Below are positions 57,483-64,000 of a stretch of DNA of 64,000 nt, piece by piece. The position numbers and the translations under genes were made by a program. A model generated the notes under the pieces. That model did not search any database and was not told where the DNA came from. It worked only from the letters and a program-made list of their open reading frames with translations. The DNA lies in NCBI RefSeq assembly GCF_021916785.1, contig NZ_JAKCFC010000004.1:350973-414972 (forward strand), in the 5' to 3' direction. Position 1 is the stretch's first letter. Each line of letters starts with the position of its first letter. The stretch is from Mycolicibacterium lacusdiani (lineage in GTDB: Bacteria > Actinomycetota > Actinomycetes > Mycobacteriales > Mycobacteriaceae).

Positions 57483-58064
57483 TCACTCCCGTCGGACAGA
57501 GTCCCCGATCATGGCGACCAGGGCCTCGGTGAGATCCTCCGCGGTCGTGTGCCAGTTGTCGGTGCGCAGGAGGCCGCTCTTCTCGAGGCCGGCGGCACCA
57601 TGCACGCCGGTCAGGAGGATGGCCGCGCAGCGCTCGGCGTTCGTTTCGCCGACGACGTCGGCGACGATGGCAAGGAATTCGTCGCACAGGTGCTTCGCCG
57701 CCTTGACCACCGCCTCCGGATCTCCGGTGGGAGTGGCGAACATCAGCTGGTACAGATGCGGCTGCTGGCGGCTGACGGCGATGACGCCCAGAAGGGCGGC
57801 CCGTAGTTTGTCGGTGCCTGACGGACCGGGCTCCGTGTGTACTGCGTGCATGTGATCGCCGAGACGTTCCCACCCTTCAGCGGCGACTGCAGTCAGCAGG
57901 CTCGCCTTGTCGGCGAAGTGCCGATAGGGCGCGCCGCGGCTGACTCCAGCGCGGGCGCCGACCTCGCGCAGCGTGACTGCGTCGGGTCCGCCGCCATCGA
58001 GCAGTTCGGCGGCTTCGCCGAGCAGGGCGCGACGAGTGGCTGCAGCTGATTCGGCGCGACTCAC
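57483..58064 (-). CDS. TetR-family transcriptional regulator
   Basis: The 193-residue protein has the TetR domain (RALLGEAAELLDGGGPDAVTLREVGARAGVSRGAPYRHFADKASLLTAVAAEGWERLGDHM) and a TetR_C-like ligand domain (RQQPHLYQLMFATPTGDPEAVVKAAKHLCDEFLAIVADV). GTG start at 58064 follows GGTGAGG. It is divergent from the first of two SDR genes and faces a perfect 9+3+9 palindrome that overlaps the -35 box of that gene, so it should act as its repressor. Confidence 0.9.
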   Translation of the reverse strand: MSRAESAAATRRALLGEAAELLDGGGPDAVTLREVGARAGVSRGAPYRHFADKASLLTAVAAEGWERLGDHMHAVHTEPGPSGTDKLRAALLGVIAVSRQQPHLYQLMFATPTGDPEAVVKAAKHLCDEFLAIVADVVGETNAERCAAILLTGVHGAAGLEKSGLLRTDNWHTTAEDLTEALVAMIGDSVRRE

Positions 58065-58078
58065 GATCCCTCACCATC

Positions 58079-58110
58079 TGAGTTGACAGCGTCAACTCAC
58101 CGGGTACGGT
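58079..58110. promoter_or_regulatory. Promoter with overlapping TetR palindrome; leaderless start
   Basis: The palindrome has arms TGAGTTGAC (58079-58087) and GTCAACTCA (58091-58099) with a 3-bp centre, perfect over 9 bp each. TTGACA (58083-58088) inside the left arm and TACGGT (58105-58110), 16 bp away, form the rightward promoter. The ATG of the SDR lies 8 nt after the -10, so transcription should begin at or within a base or two of the A of ATG. Confidence 0.8.
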
Positions 58111-58117
58111 CATTGAG

Positions 58118-59005
58118 ATGACACCGTCACCCGAAGGTCAACAGATGGTCATCGTAACCGGGGCGTCCACCGGCATCGGCGCAGCCACGGCGCGCGAGCT
58201 GGCTCGCCGAGGGTTCCACGTCCTTGCGGGTGTACGACGCGACCGGGATGCCGAGGCGATCCGCGGGCCCGGAATCGAGCCGTTGCTCATCGACATCACC
58301 ATTCCCGAGCACGTCCGCACGCTTGCCACCCGAGTCGACCAGGATCCGCAGCGTCGTCAGCTGCGCGCCGTCGTGAACAACGCTGGCATGGGGGTCAACG
58401 TGCCGGTCGAAGCCTTTCCCATGGACGAGTGGCGAAAGTTGTTCGAAGTCAACCTCTTCGGCCACGTCGGGGTGACACAGGCGGTGCTTCCGGCCCTGAT
58501 CCGCAGCAAGGGTCGCGTGATCAACATCAGCTCCGTGGGCGGCAAGGTGGCCATGGCCACCTACGGTCCCTACGCCGCCACCAAGTTCGCCCTCGAAGCG
58601 GTCAGCGATGCACTACGGCGGGAACTCGCTGCGACCGGTGTTCAGGTCGTCGTGGTCGAACCCGGCGCAGTGAGCACCGAGATGCCGAGCCGGGCGGTGG
58701 CCGCCGCGAACGACCTCGCCGCAGCCATGACGCCAGAGCAGCAGCTGCGCTACGGAGGGCTCGTTCGAGCAGTGAACGCACAGACGGTTTCCCACACCAC
58801 GTCGTGCCTGTCAGCCGATGCCGCCGCCATGGTGATCGCCAAGGCGGTGACGGCCAGTCGGCCACGGACTCGCTACACCGTGGGGCGGGAAGCCGCGCTG
58901 ATCCGCCTCACGCGGTTCATGCCCGACCGGACGCTCGATCGTGCCCTCGCTGCGGCGCTGCGTCCCCACTATCGAGCAGGCGATCGCGCCGACCCGTCTA
59001 CTTGA
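58118..59005 (+). CDS. SDR-family oxidoreductase, TetR-repressed
   Basis: The 295-residue classical SDR has TGASTGIG (about 15-22), NNAG, the catalytic YAATK (YGPYAATKFALE) and Ser in INISSVGG. A C-terminal extension (AVNAQTVSHTTSCLSADAAAMVIAKAVTASRPRTRYTVGREAALIRLTRFMPDRTLDRAL) is like those of mycobacterial SDRs of the type acting on steroid or lipid ketones. The transcript is probably leaderless. A second SDR gene follows after 76 bp. Confidence 0.85.
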   Translation: MTPSPEGQQMVIVTGASTGIGAATARELARRGFHVLAGVRRDRDAEAIRGPGIEPLLIDITIPEHVRTLATRVDQDPQRRQLRAVVNNAGMGVNVPVEAFPMDEWRKLFEVNLFGHVGVTQAVLPALIRSKGRVINISSVGGKVAMATYGPYAATKFALEAVSDALRRELAATGVQVVVVEPGAVSTEMPSRAVAAANDLAAAMTPEQQLRYGGLVRAVNAQTVSHTTSCLSADAAAMVIAKAVTASRPRTRYTVGREAALIRLTRFMPDRTLDRALAAALRPHYRAGDRADPST

Positions 59006-59036
59006 CATTACGTCGATTTTAGATCGACACTATGTC
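59004..59036. promoter_or_regulatory. Long interrupted palindrome before second SDR gene
   Basis: Outer arms GACAT (59004-59008) / ATGTC (59032-59036) and inner arms GTCGA (59012-59016) / TCGAC (59024-59028) share one centre, giving ten paired positions in a 33-bp site in an AT-rich patch that begins inside the stop codon of the first SDR gene. It is a likely operator for the TetR gene at 59958 or for a more distant regulator. The promoter itself is not clear. Confidence 0.5.
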
Positions 59037-59081
59037 GAGTAAGGCGTCGCGGTGCGCGGCGCCCGGAAGGCCGGAGGCAAC

Positions 59082-59933
59082 ATGAAGACGTTCTTCATCA
59101 CAGGGGTGAGTAGCGGTATGGGGCGCGCTTTCGCGGCAGGGGCGTTGGACGCCGGCCATCGAGTGGTCGGCACCGTCCGCAAGCCCGAGGACGTCGAGCC
59201 GTTCGAAGCCCTGTTGTCGGCTCGTGCTCGTGCCCGGATTCTCGACGTGACCGATGATGCCGCGGTCGCACGCACGGTGGCCGACGTCGAGTCGACTGTT
59301 GGTGCCATCGACGTCGTGATCGCCAACGCCGGCTACGGCGTCGAGGGCACCTTCGAGGAGACGCCATTGTCCGAATTGCGAGCGCAGTTCGCGACCAACG
59401 TGTTCGGTGTCGCGGCAACCCTGCAGGCCGCGCTGCCCTACATGCGGCAGCGGCGGGCCGGACACCTGATGGCGGTGACGTCGATGGGTGGCCTCATGGC
59501 AGTTCCCGGTATGTCCGCCTACTGTGCGAGCAAGTTCGCGGTCGAGGGTCTGCTCGAAAGCCTCCGCAAGGAAGTCGCCGCCTTCGGCATTCACGTCACG
59601 GCGATCGAGCCTGGTTCGTTCCGCACCGACTGGGCGGGCCGTTCGATGACGCGCGCCGAGCGCACCATCGGAGACTACGACGAGTTGTTCGAGCCCATTC
59701 GGGCTGCACGCCTCAAGGCCAGCGGCAACCAACTCGGCGACCCGGCGAAGGCATCCGAGGCGATCTTGGCAGTCCTGGACGACCCCGAACCGCCAGGGCA
59801 CTTGGTTCTGGGCTCGGATGCCCTGAAGTTGATCGGAGTCGCGAGGGCTTCAGTCGACGAAGACATTCGTCGGTGGGAAAGCGTCTCGCGGAGCACCGAT
59901 TTCGATGATGGCGCTCGACTGTCCGTCGTATGA
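59082..59933 (+). CDS. SDR-family oxidoreductase
   Basis: The protein of 283 residues has TGVSSGMG (about 8-15), NAGYG at about 88, the catalytic YCASK with Ser in VTSMGG, and a long C-terminal part ending SVSRSTDFDDGARLSVV. ATG 59082 is preferred over GTG 59052 because GGAGG lies 4 nt in front and the protein then starts at the first beta strand (MKTFFITG). It resembles SDRs related to 17-beta-hydroxysteroid dehydrogenase-like oxidoreductases; substrate unknown. A TetR gene follows after 24 bp on the same strand. Confidence 0.85.
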   Translation: MKTFFITGVSSGMGRAFAAGALDAGHRVVGTVRKPEDVEPFEALLSARARARILDVTDDAAVARTVADVESTVGAIDVVIANAGYGVEGTFEETPLSELRAQFATNVFGVAATLQAALPYMRQRRAGHLMAVTSMGGLMAVPGMSAYCASKFAVEGLLESLRKEVAAFGIHVTAIEPGSFRTDWAGRSMTRAERTIGDYDELFEPIRAARLKASGNQLGDPAKASEAILAVLDDPEPPGHLVLGSDALKLIGVARASVDEDIRRWESVSRSTDFDDGARLSVV

Positions 59934-59957
59934 CACCGCTGGGTTAGGGTTACGACG

Positions 59958-60572
59958 GTGACCAAGTCCTGGCCCTCACGCCGAACTGCGCCAGCCGTAC
60001 GCAAGGGCGATCTTCGCGAGCGGCAGATACTCGACGCCGCCGAGACGCTGCTCGAGACGCGCGGTTATGCGGACATGACGGTGGGGGAGATCGCCGAGGC
60101 GGCAGGAATGACCCGCGGCGCCCTGTACTTCTACTTCGCCTCCAAGCAGGACGTGCTCATTGCGTTGGTGGCGCGGACCGTGCAGGCCCTGCAGGAGAAG
60201 TCGGGTGCTGCGTTGACTGCGACTGGACCGGTTGCCGAGGTCATCTCTACCGCGCTGGAACGCACCGCGCAGCTGTGGCGAGAGCACGGTCTGGTGATGC
60301 GTGCGGCGGTCGACCTAAGTTCCACCGTGCCTGAGATCGATCAGTTATGGACGGGCACAGCCGATGTCTTCGCCGACGCCATCGCAGGGGTTCTGCGCCG
60401 TGCCGGGGTGCCGACGGGGAGCGGACCTGGAGACGCCGCGGCGCTCGGTCACGCCCTGTGCTGGATGATCGAACGCAGCTTCTATCAGACGTCAAGGAAT
60501 TCAATCGACGACCTGGACGACGCGAAGCAGACGTGCCAGACAGTGTGGCTGCGCATGGCCGAGCAGCGGTGA
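59958..60572 (+). CDS. TetR-family regulator, EthR-like
   Basis: The 204-residue protein has the TetR domain (ERQILDAAETLLETRGYADMTVGEIAEAAGMTRGALYFYFASKQDVLIALVARTVQALQE) and a C-terminal domain like that of EthR (IDQLWTGTADVFADAIAGVLRRAGVPTGSG...LGHALCWMIERSFYQTSRN). EthR-like proteins control mono-oxygenase or SDR genes and bind large hydrophobic ligands. It lies just behind the second SDR gene and may regulate it through the 33-bp palindrome. GTG start at 59958. Confidence 0.85.
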   Translation: MTKSWPSRRTAPAVRKGDLRERQILDAAETLLETRGYADMTVGEIAEAAGMTRGALYFYFASKQDVLIALVARTVQALQEKSGAALTATGPVAEVISTALERTAQLWREHGLVMRAAVDLSSTVPEIDQLWTGTADVFADAIAGVLRRAGVPTGSGPGDAAALGHALCWMIERSFYQTSRNSIDDLDDAKQTCQTVWLRMAEQR

Positions 60573-60575
60573 CCG

Positions 60576-61148
60576 CTACCCGGGCCCTAGTTTTCGCGGG
60601 TCGCTCAGCTGGGCGGTGATCGGGTCGGGGATGGCGACGCCGACGGTACGCGGGTCCTCGTCGTCGAGGCCGGTCGCCGCCTTGAGGAAGGACCCGAACA
60701 GGTGCCATCCCAGCCGGAGGGCGAGTGCGTCGGCGGCGGCCACCCGGGCCGTGTACTCGTCGTCGTAGTGATCACGGGCGGCGGCGACGAACTGCTCGAC
60801 GTTGGTGAAGCGGTGCTGGAGCCGCCCGACGTCGAAGCCGTCCAGCAGCGCGCGGGCGATGACCTTCCAGCTCCGTTCGCCGCGGGCCTCGATGACGTCG
60901 CGCGGCATGCCCGTGTCACGCGCGGCCGACAGGTCTTGCTCGAGGTAGTCCAAGACCGCGGCCACGATCGCTTCCTTGTTGCCGACGTGGCGAAAGATCA
61001 AGCCGGCGTTGACCCCTGAGCGTTGTGCGATGTCACGAAGCGAGGTCGCGGCCGGTCCACGTTCGGCGAACAGGTCCGCCGCGTGCGACAGGACGATCGG
61101 CCGAATGCGTGCGCGTGCATCGATGGGCTCTCCGCTTGCTGTAGTCAC
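60576..61148 (-). CDS. TetR-family transcriptional regulator
   Basis: The 190-residue regulator has the TetR domain (IRPIVLSHAADLFAERGPAATSLRDIAQRSGVNAGLIFRHVGNKEAIVAAVLDYLEQDL) and a helical ligand domain with LGWHLFGSFLKAATGLDDED. ATG start at 61148. It is convergent with the EthR-like gene by 3 bp and divergent from a membrane-protein gene across a 49-bp gap that carries CGACTACAC repeats, so it likely controls that gene and itself. Confidence 0.9.
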   Translation of the reverse strand: MTTASGEPIDARARIRPIVLSHAADLFAERGPAATSLRDIAQRSGVNAGLIFRHVGNKEAIVAAVLDYLEQDLSAARDTGMPRDVIEARGERSWKVIARALLDGFDVGRLQHRFTNVEQFVAAARDHYDDEYTARVAAADALALRLGWHLFGSFLKAATGLDDEDPRTVGVAIPDPITAQLSDPRKLGPG

Positions 61149-61149
61149 A

Positions 61150-61182
61150 CGACTACACTACGGTGTAGTCGAACGACTACAC
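61150..61182. promoter_or_regulatory. TetR operator with three CGACTACAC arms
   Basis: CGACTACAC (61150-61158) and GTGTAGTCG (61163-61171) form a perfect 9-bp inverted repeat with a 4-bp centre, and a third direct copy CGACTACAC follows at 61174-61182. A related GTAGTC lies at 61141-61146, inside the start of the TetR gene. The whole fills the 49-bp gap between the divergent TetR and membrane-protein genes, so it must control both promoters. Confidence 0.8.
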
Positions 61183-61197
61183 GCATCGAGGAGAGAC

Positions 61198-61791
61198 ATG
61201 TCAGATCAAACGCTTCATGACGAGGCGAGTGCTGCCGACCGATGGCTGAGGTCGTACTACGCACTGCGAGGCGCAGTCTCGGTGCTGTGGGTGGCTGCTG
61301 CGCTGACCGTCGGAACAATGTCGCCCTTCGTCGCGGGCGCTCTGCTGATGGTCTACCCGGCATGGGACGCCGTCGCCAACGTGATCGACGCGCGGCAGAA
61401 CGGGGGCCTGCGGCGCAATCCCACTCAGGCGTTCAATACCGTCGTCAGCAGTGTGACGACGGTTGGAGTGGCCTTCGCTCTTGCGGCGAGCATGAACGCG
61501 GTCCTGGGGGTGTTCGGCGTGTGGGCGGCGCTGTCCGGACTGTTGCAACTCGCCACGGCGGTGCGTCGTTGGAAGCGTGTCGGTGGCCAGTGGCTGATGA
61601 TCGTCAGCGGCGCACAGTCTGCCGCCGCGGGCGCGATGTTCCTGCGCCAGGCTGGCGCTCCCGAAACGCCCAGCGTCGCAGACATCGCGCCCTACGCCGC
61701 ATTCGGCGCCTTCTACTTCCTGGTGTCGGCGGTGTGGTTGACGGTGTCGGCCGCGCGGCGTAGTCGAGACGCCGCCCGTACTGCCCGGTGA
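61198..61791 (+). CDS. Four- to six-helix membrane protein (DUF308/HdeD-like)
   Basis: The 197-residue protein has about six hydrophobic segments in three pairs (ALRGAVSVLWVAAALTVGTMSPFVAGALLMVYPAWDAVANVIDAR, VVSSVTTVGVAFALAASMNAVLGVFGVWAALSGLLQLATAVRRWKRVGGQWLMIVSG, YAAFGAFYFLVSAVWLTVSAARRSRD), the layout of DUF308/HdeD-like integral membrane proteins. GGAGAG precedes the ATG at 61198. Its function is unknown; tight local repression by the divergent TetR suggests a stress- or ligand-induced role. Confidence 0.75.
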   Translation: MSDQTLHDEASAADRWLRSYYALRGAVSVLWVAAALTVGTMSPFVAGALLMVYPAWDAVANVIDARQNGGLRRNPTQAFNTVVSSVTTVGVAFALAASMNAVLGVFGVWAALSGLLQLATAVRRWKRVGGQWLMIVSGAQSAAAGAMFLRQAGAPETPSVADIAPYAAFGAFYFLVSAVWLTVSAARRSRDAARTAR

Positions 61792-61852
61792 CCGATCAAG
61801 TGCGGCGCGATGCGGGTAAATCCGTTGCATTAACCCCTGATTGAGCCGCGGG

Positions 61853-62416
61853 TCAGACGAGGGGATCGTTGCGTTCGGTCAGGCCGAGCAGGAGATCCCG
61901 CAGTTCGTTGCTCTGACTCTCGTCGGAGTCGGCGTCGAAGATCTCGGTCATCGAGTCGCCGTCGAGTGCGCGCGCGATGAGGAGCACCCGTTGCGGGTGC
62001 AGTCCGTCGCTGGCCATCTCGGTTTCCCACCGGCGGCCATTGATGCGGGCGTGTTCGAAGAGGCCGGGGATGGCCAGCAGGGCCGACTGAACCGCGACGT
62101 TCCGCCATGGCCCGTCGCCGATCGACGGATCGAACGAGGCCATGATGTGCGCGCGGCAGAATCGGCCGGGTCGGCCGTCGTCGGGTTCGAGGTGGCGGGC
62201 GACGGCGTCGTCGTACTGCTGGATCCAGTGCTCGCACAGCGCTCGCAGTAGCGCCTCTCGACTACGGAAGTGGTGCAGCAGACCACCTTTGGAGACACCG
62301 GCGTCCCGGGCGACCACCTCGAGGCTCACCTGGGGGCCGTGAGCCATCAGCGCATGCTCCGCCGCTTCCAACAGGGCGCGGCGAGTGCGTATCGCGTCTC
62401 GTTGCACCGTGGTCAC
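61853..62416 (-). CDS. TetR-family transcriptional regulator
   Basis: The 187-residue regulator has the TetR domain (AIRTRRALLEAAEHALMAHGPQVSLEVVARDAGVSKGGLLHHFRSREALLRALCEHWIQQYDD) and a ligand domain of TetR_C type ending in LRDLLLGLTERNDPLV. Its gene is divergent from an MFS exporter gene, a classic efflux repressor-pump pair. The 59-bp gap carries a 24-bp imperfect palindrome. Confidence 0.9.
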   Translation of the reverse strand: MTTVQRDAIRTRRALLEAAEHALMAHGPQVSLEVVARDAGVSKGGLLHHFRSREALLRALCEHWIQQYDDAVARHLEPDDGRPGRFCRAHIMASFDPSIGDGPWRNVAVQSALLAIPGLFEHARINGRRWETEMASDGLHPQRVLLIARALDGDSMTEIFDADSDESQSNELRDLLLGLTERNDPLV

Positions 62417-62444
62417 CTCTCGAGCATACCGGCCGAGGGTGGCT

Positions 62445-62468
62445 AACCGACCGTCTGGACGGTATGTT
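62445..62468. promoter_or_regulatory. TetR operator in front of MFS exporter
   Basis: ACCGTC (62450-62455) and GACGGT (62458-62463) are a perfect 6-bp inverted repeat with a 2-bp centre, extended by AAC (62445-62447) and GTT (62466-62468) to a 24-bp site. It ends 7 bp before the exporter ATG, so a bound repressor would block translation-initiation-proximal transcription. The core resembles operators of QacR/TetR-like repressors of pumps. Confidence 0.7.
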
Positions 62469-62475
62469 GACTGGC

Positions 62476-64000
62476 ATGGCAGACGAGCAGCGGTCGATGG
62501 ACGGCCGAATCGGCGACCACGGGGAGGCGAGGGCCGCTGGTCGCAGGGAGTGGCTGGGGTTGGCCGTCCTGGTACTCGCGGTACTCCTGTTGGCCGTCGA
62601 CGCCACGGTGCTCTCGCTTGCCGTGCCGTCGCTTGCCGAAGATCTCGACCCCTCGGCCACGCAGCTGCTGTGGATCGTCGACGTGTACTCCTTTGCGCTG
62701 GCCGGATTGTTGGTCACGATGGGCAACCTGGGGGACCGGATCGGCCGAAAACGACTTCTGCTGATCGGGGCGGCGGGATTCGGTGCGGCGTCACTGCTCG
62801 CAGCGTTCGCACCGACTGCGGCGTGGTTGATCGCGGCGCGTGCGCTGCTTGGCGTGGCTGGTGCGACGTTGATGCCGTCGACGTTGTCCCTGATTCGGAC
62901 GATGTTCCCGGACGCGCGACAGCGCACCACCGCGATCGCAGTGTGGGGCGGGGCGGCGACTGCTGGCGCCGCCGCCGGACCACTGGTGGGTGGCGCTCTG
63001 CTGCAACACTTCTGGTGGGGCTCGGTCTTCGTGATCAACATGCCGGTGATGGTGCTGCTCCTGGCCACCGGGGCCTGGTTGTTGCCGGAGTCGCGCTCTC
63101 CCCAATCTGCGCCGCTGGACGTCTTGGGCGCCGCGTTGTCGGTGGCCACGATCATTCCCGCGGTCTACGCGATCAAGCTCCTCGCCAGCGAGGGCCTCGA
63201 CGTCACCGTGGCCGTGGCGGCGGCCGTCGCGACTCTATGTGGGTCGCTGTTCGTCGCTCGGCAGCGTCGCGCCGCGGCCCCACTCCTCGACCTGAAACTG
63301 TTCCGGTCGAAGGCCTTCTCGGGCGCGGTGGCCGCCAACGTGCTGGCCATCTTCGCGCTGAGCGGTCTGCTGTTCTACCTGTCGCAGTACCTGCAGTTGG
63401 TGCGCGGATTGCAGCCCCTTGCCGCTGGTATCGCACAGTCACCGATGACATTGGCGAGCCTGTTCACCGCGTTCCTGGCCGGCTGGCTGGTGGCGCGCCT
63501 GGGTCGCGGGCGGGTCATCGGCGCGGGTTTGGCGTGCGCCGCAGCCGGCGTGGCCACGGTCGCCGCGGCCGAGGTCGTGCCCGGGTACGGGTGGCTGGCC
63601 GCCGGCCTGGCGGTGACCGGCTTCGGCGTCGGAATGGCCCTGACGGTCACCACCGATGCGGTCGTGTCCGCCGTACCAGCCGAACAGGCGGGAGCAGCGG
63701 CAGCGGTGTCGGAAACCGGGTACGAGTTGGGTGCTGCCCTGGGCATCGCCCTCCTGGGCTCGTTGCACACCGCGCTCTACCGGGGCCACCTGACCCTCCC
63801 GACCGGCGTCGCGGACGACATCGCCGGACGCGCCCGCGAGTCCATCGCCTCGGCCATGACCGCGGCAGGTGATGCAGTGCCGAGCTTGAGCGAGCCGATC
63901 GTCGAGGCCAGCCGGAGCGCCTTCACGAGCGCAATGCAGATGACCTCGGCTGTAACCGCGGCGCTACTCCTGGCCGCGGCCGTCGTGTCGTGGCGCCTCA
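62476..64000 (+). CDS. MFS drug:H+ antiporter, DHA2 (14-helix) type, 3' end outside window
   Basis: The frame starts at ATG 62476 and is open to the window end, about 508 residues seen. It has motif D1/A-like parts of DHA2 carriers: LAVDATVLSLAVPSLAEDLDPSATQLLWIVDVYSFALAGLLVTMGNLGDRIGRKRLLLIGA and later AAGPLVGGALLQHFWWGSVFVINMPVMVLLLATGAWLLPESR. This is the QacA/SmvA/EmrB-like group of about 500 residues that exports cationic dyes, biocides or antibiotics with protons. The divergent TetR gene and the operator just before the ATG imply inducible efflux. Confidence 0.9.
   Translation, partial: MADEQRSMDGRIGDHGEARAAGRREWLGLAVLVLAVLLLAVDATVLSLAVPSLAEDLDPSATQLLWIVDVYSFALAGLLVTMGNLGDRIGRKRLLLIGAAGFGAASLLAAFAPTAAWLIAARALLGVAGATLMPSTLSLIRTMFPDARQRTTAIAVWGGAATAGAAAGPLVGGALLQHFWWGSVFVINMPVMVLLLATGAWLLPESRSPQSAPLDVLGAALSVATIIPAVYAIKLLASEGLDVTVAVAAAVATLCGSLFVARQRRAAAPLLDLKLFRSKAFSGAVAANVLAIFALSGLLFYLSQYLQLVRGLQPLAAGIAQSPMTLASLFTAFLAGWLVARLGRGRVIGAGLACAAAGVATVAAAEVVPGYGWLAAGLAVTGFGVGMALTVTTDAVVSAVPAEQAGAAAAVSETGYELGAALGIALLGSLHTALYRGHLTLPTGVADDIAGRARESIASAMTAAGDAVPSLSEPIVEASRSAFTSAMQMTSAVTAALLLAAAVVSWRL

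Noticed and set aside
62262..63155. A 297-codon minus-strand frame across the MFS exporter start
   Set aside because: It is antisense to clear transporter motifs and to the TetR/MFS control region.
1..64000. tRNA, rRNA, CRISPR arrays, insertion sequences or prophage
   Set aside because: No cloverleaf, spaced direct-repeat array, transposase, integrase or phage structural gene was seen on either strand.

Overview
The window is high-GC DNA with dense, often overlapping genes. Its gene content points to a rapidly growing environmental mycobacterium (Mycolicibacterium type) or a close actinobacterial relative: many TetR regulators, an LLM-type and an F420-reductase-like oxidoreductase, an AurF-like diiron oxygenase with a DUF4873 partner, a fused indolepyruvate:ferredoxin oxidoreductase, a SigJ/ECF41 sigma factor and an actinobacterial lycopene cyclase. 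The assignment comes from gene content; no rRNA, tRNA, CRISPR array or insertion sequence was seen.

Bases 1-2.1 kb: the end of an MFS transporter and a ThrE-type exporter. Bases 2.2-23.7 kb: a large carbohydrate/polyol catabolic island. It holds (a) two overlapping IclR-type regulators, one an unusual IclR-HTH/periplasmic-binding-protein fusion, divergent from a four-gene ABC importer (lipoprotein, double ATPase, two permeases) and an SDR dehydrogenase; (b) a minus-strand set of sugar-phosphate isomerase, 3-hydroxyacyl-CoA-dehydrogenase-like enzyme and GntP permease; (c) a GntR regulator followed by a dihydroxyacetone-kinase-family kinase, an RpiB-like isomerase and a triosephosphate-isomerase-like isomerase, which together match the mycobacterial tetrulose (erythrulose) route to D-erythrose 4-phosphate; (d) an FrcBCA-like ketose ABC importer with PfkB kinase, FrcK-like kinase, LacI regulator and class II aldolase, behind a 16-bp perfect LacI-type palindrome. 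Candidate operators link the regulators to these units.

Bases 23.7-33.1 kb: AurF-like oxygenase with DUF4873 protein, PucR-type regulator, F420-reductase-like protein, a small secreted protein, a PIN-like protein with apparently degenerate acidic residues, a striking 24-bp-arm hairpin, an FMN/F420-binding split-barrel protein, an SDR, a CPBP protease, a Tat-exported PhoD phosphatase, a DoxX protein with a MerR-type promoter, and an Lrp regulator. Bases 33.2-46.4 kb: indolepyruvate:ferredoxin oxidoreductase, lycopene cyclase, a phytanoyl-CoA-dioxygenase-like enzyme coupled to a methyltransferase with a second methyltransferase divergent, an ECF41/SigJ sigma factor divergent from DoxX, a CitE-like lyase, and an AcoR/MimR-like regulator that lacks the sigma-54 contact motif followed by a GMC oxidoreductase.

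Bases 46.4-64 kb: a TetR-controlled operon with a lipocalin-like protein, an LLM oxidoreductase and a rifampicin-phosphotransferase-like PEP-utilising protein; a large secreted CocE-like hydrolase; then a series of redox enzymes (quinone reductase, three-gene SDR block) and membrane proteins, each next to its own MarR or TetR gene. Clear palindromic operators lie in most of these intergenic gaps, so local, ligand-responsive regulation is the theme of the right-hand third. The window ends inside an MFS (DHA2-type) exporter gene.
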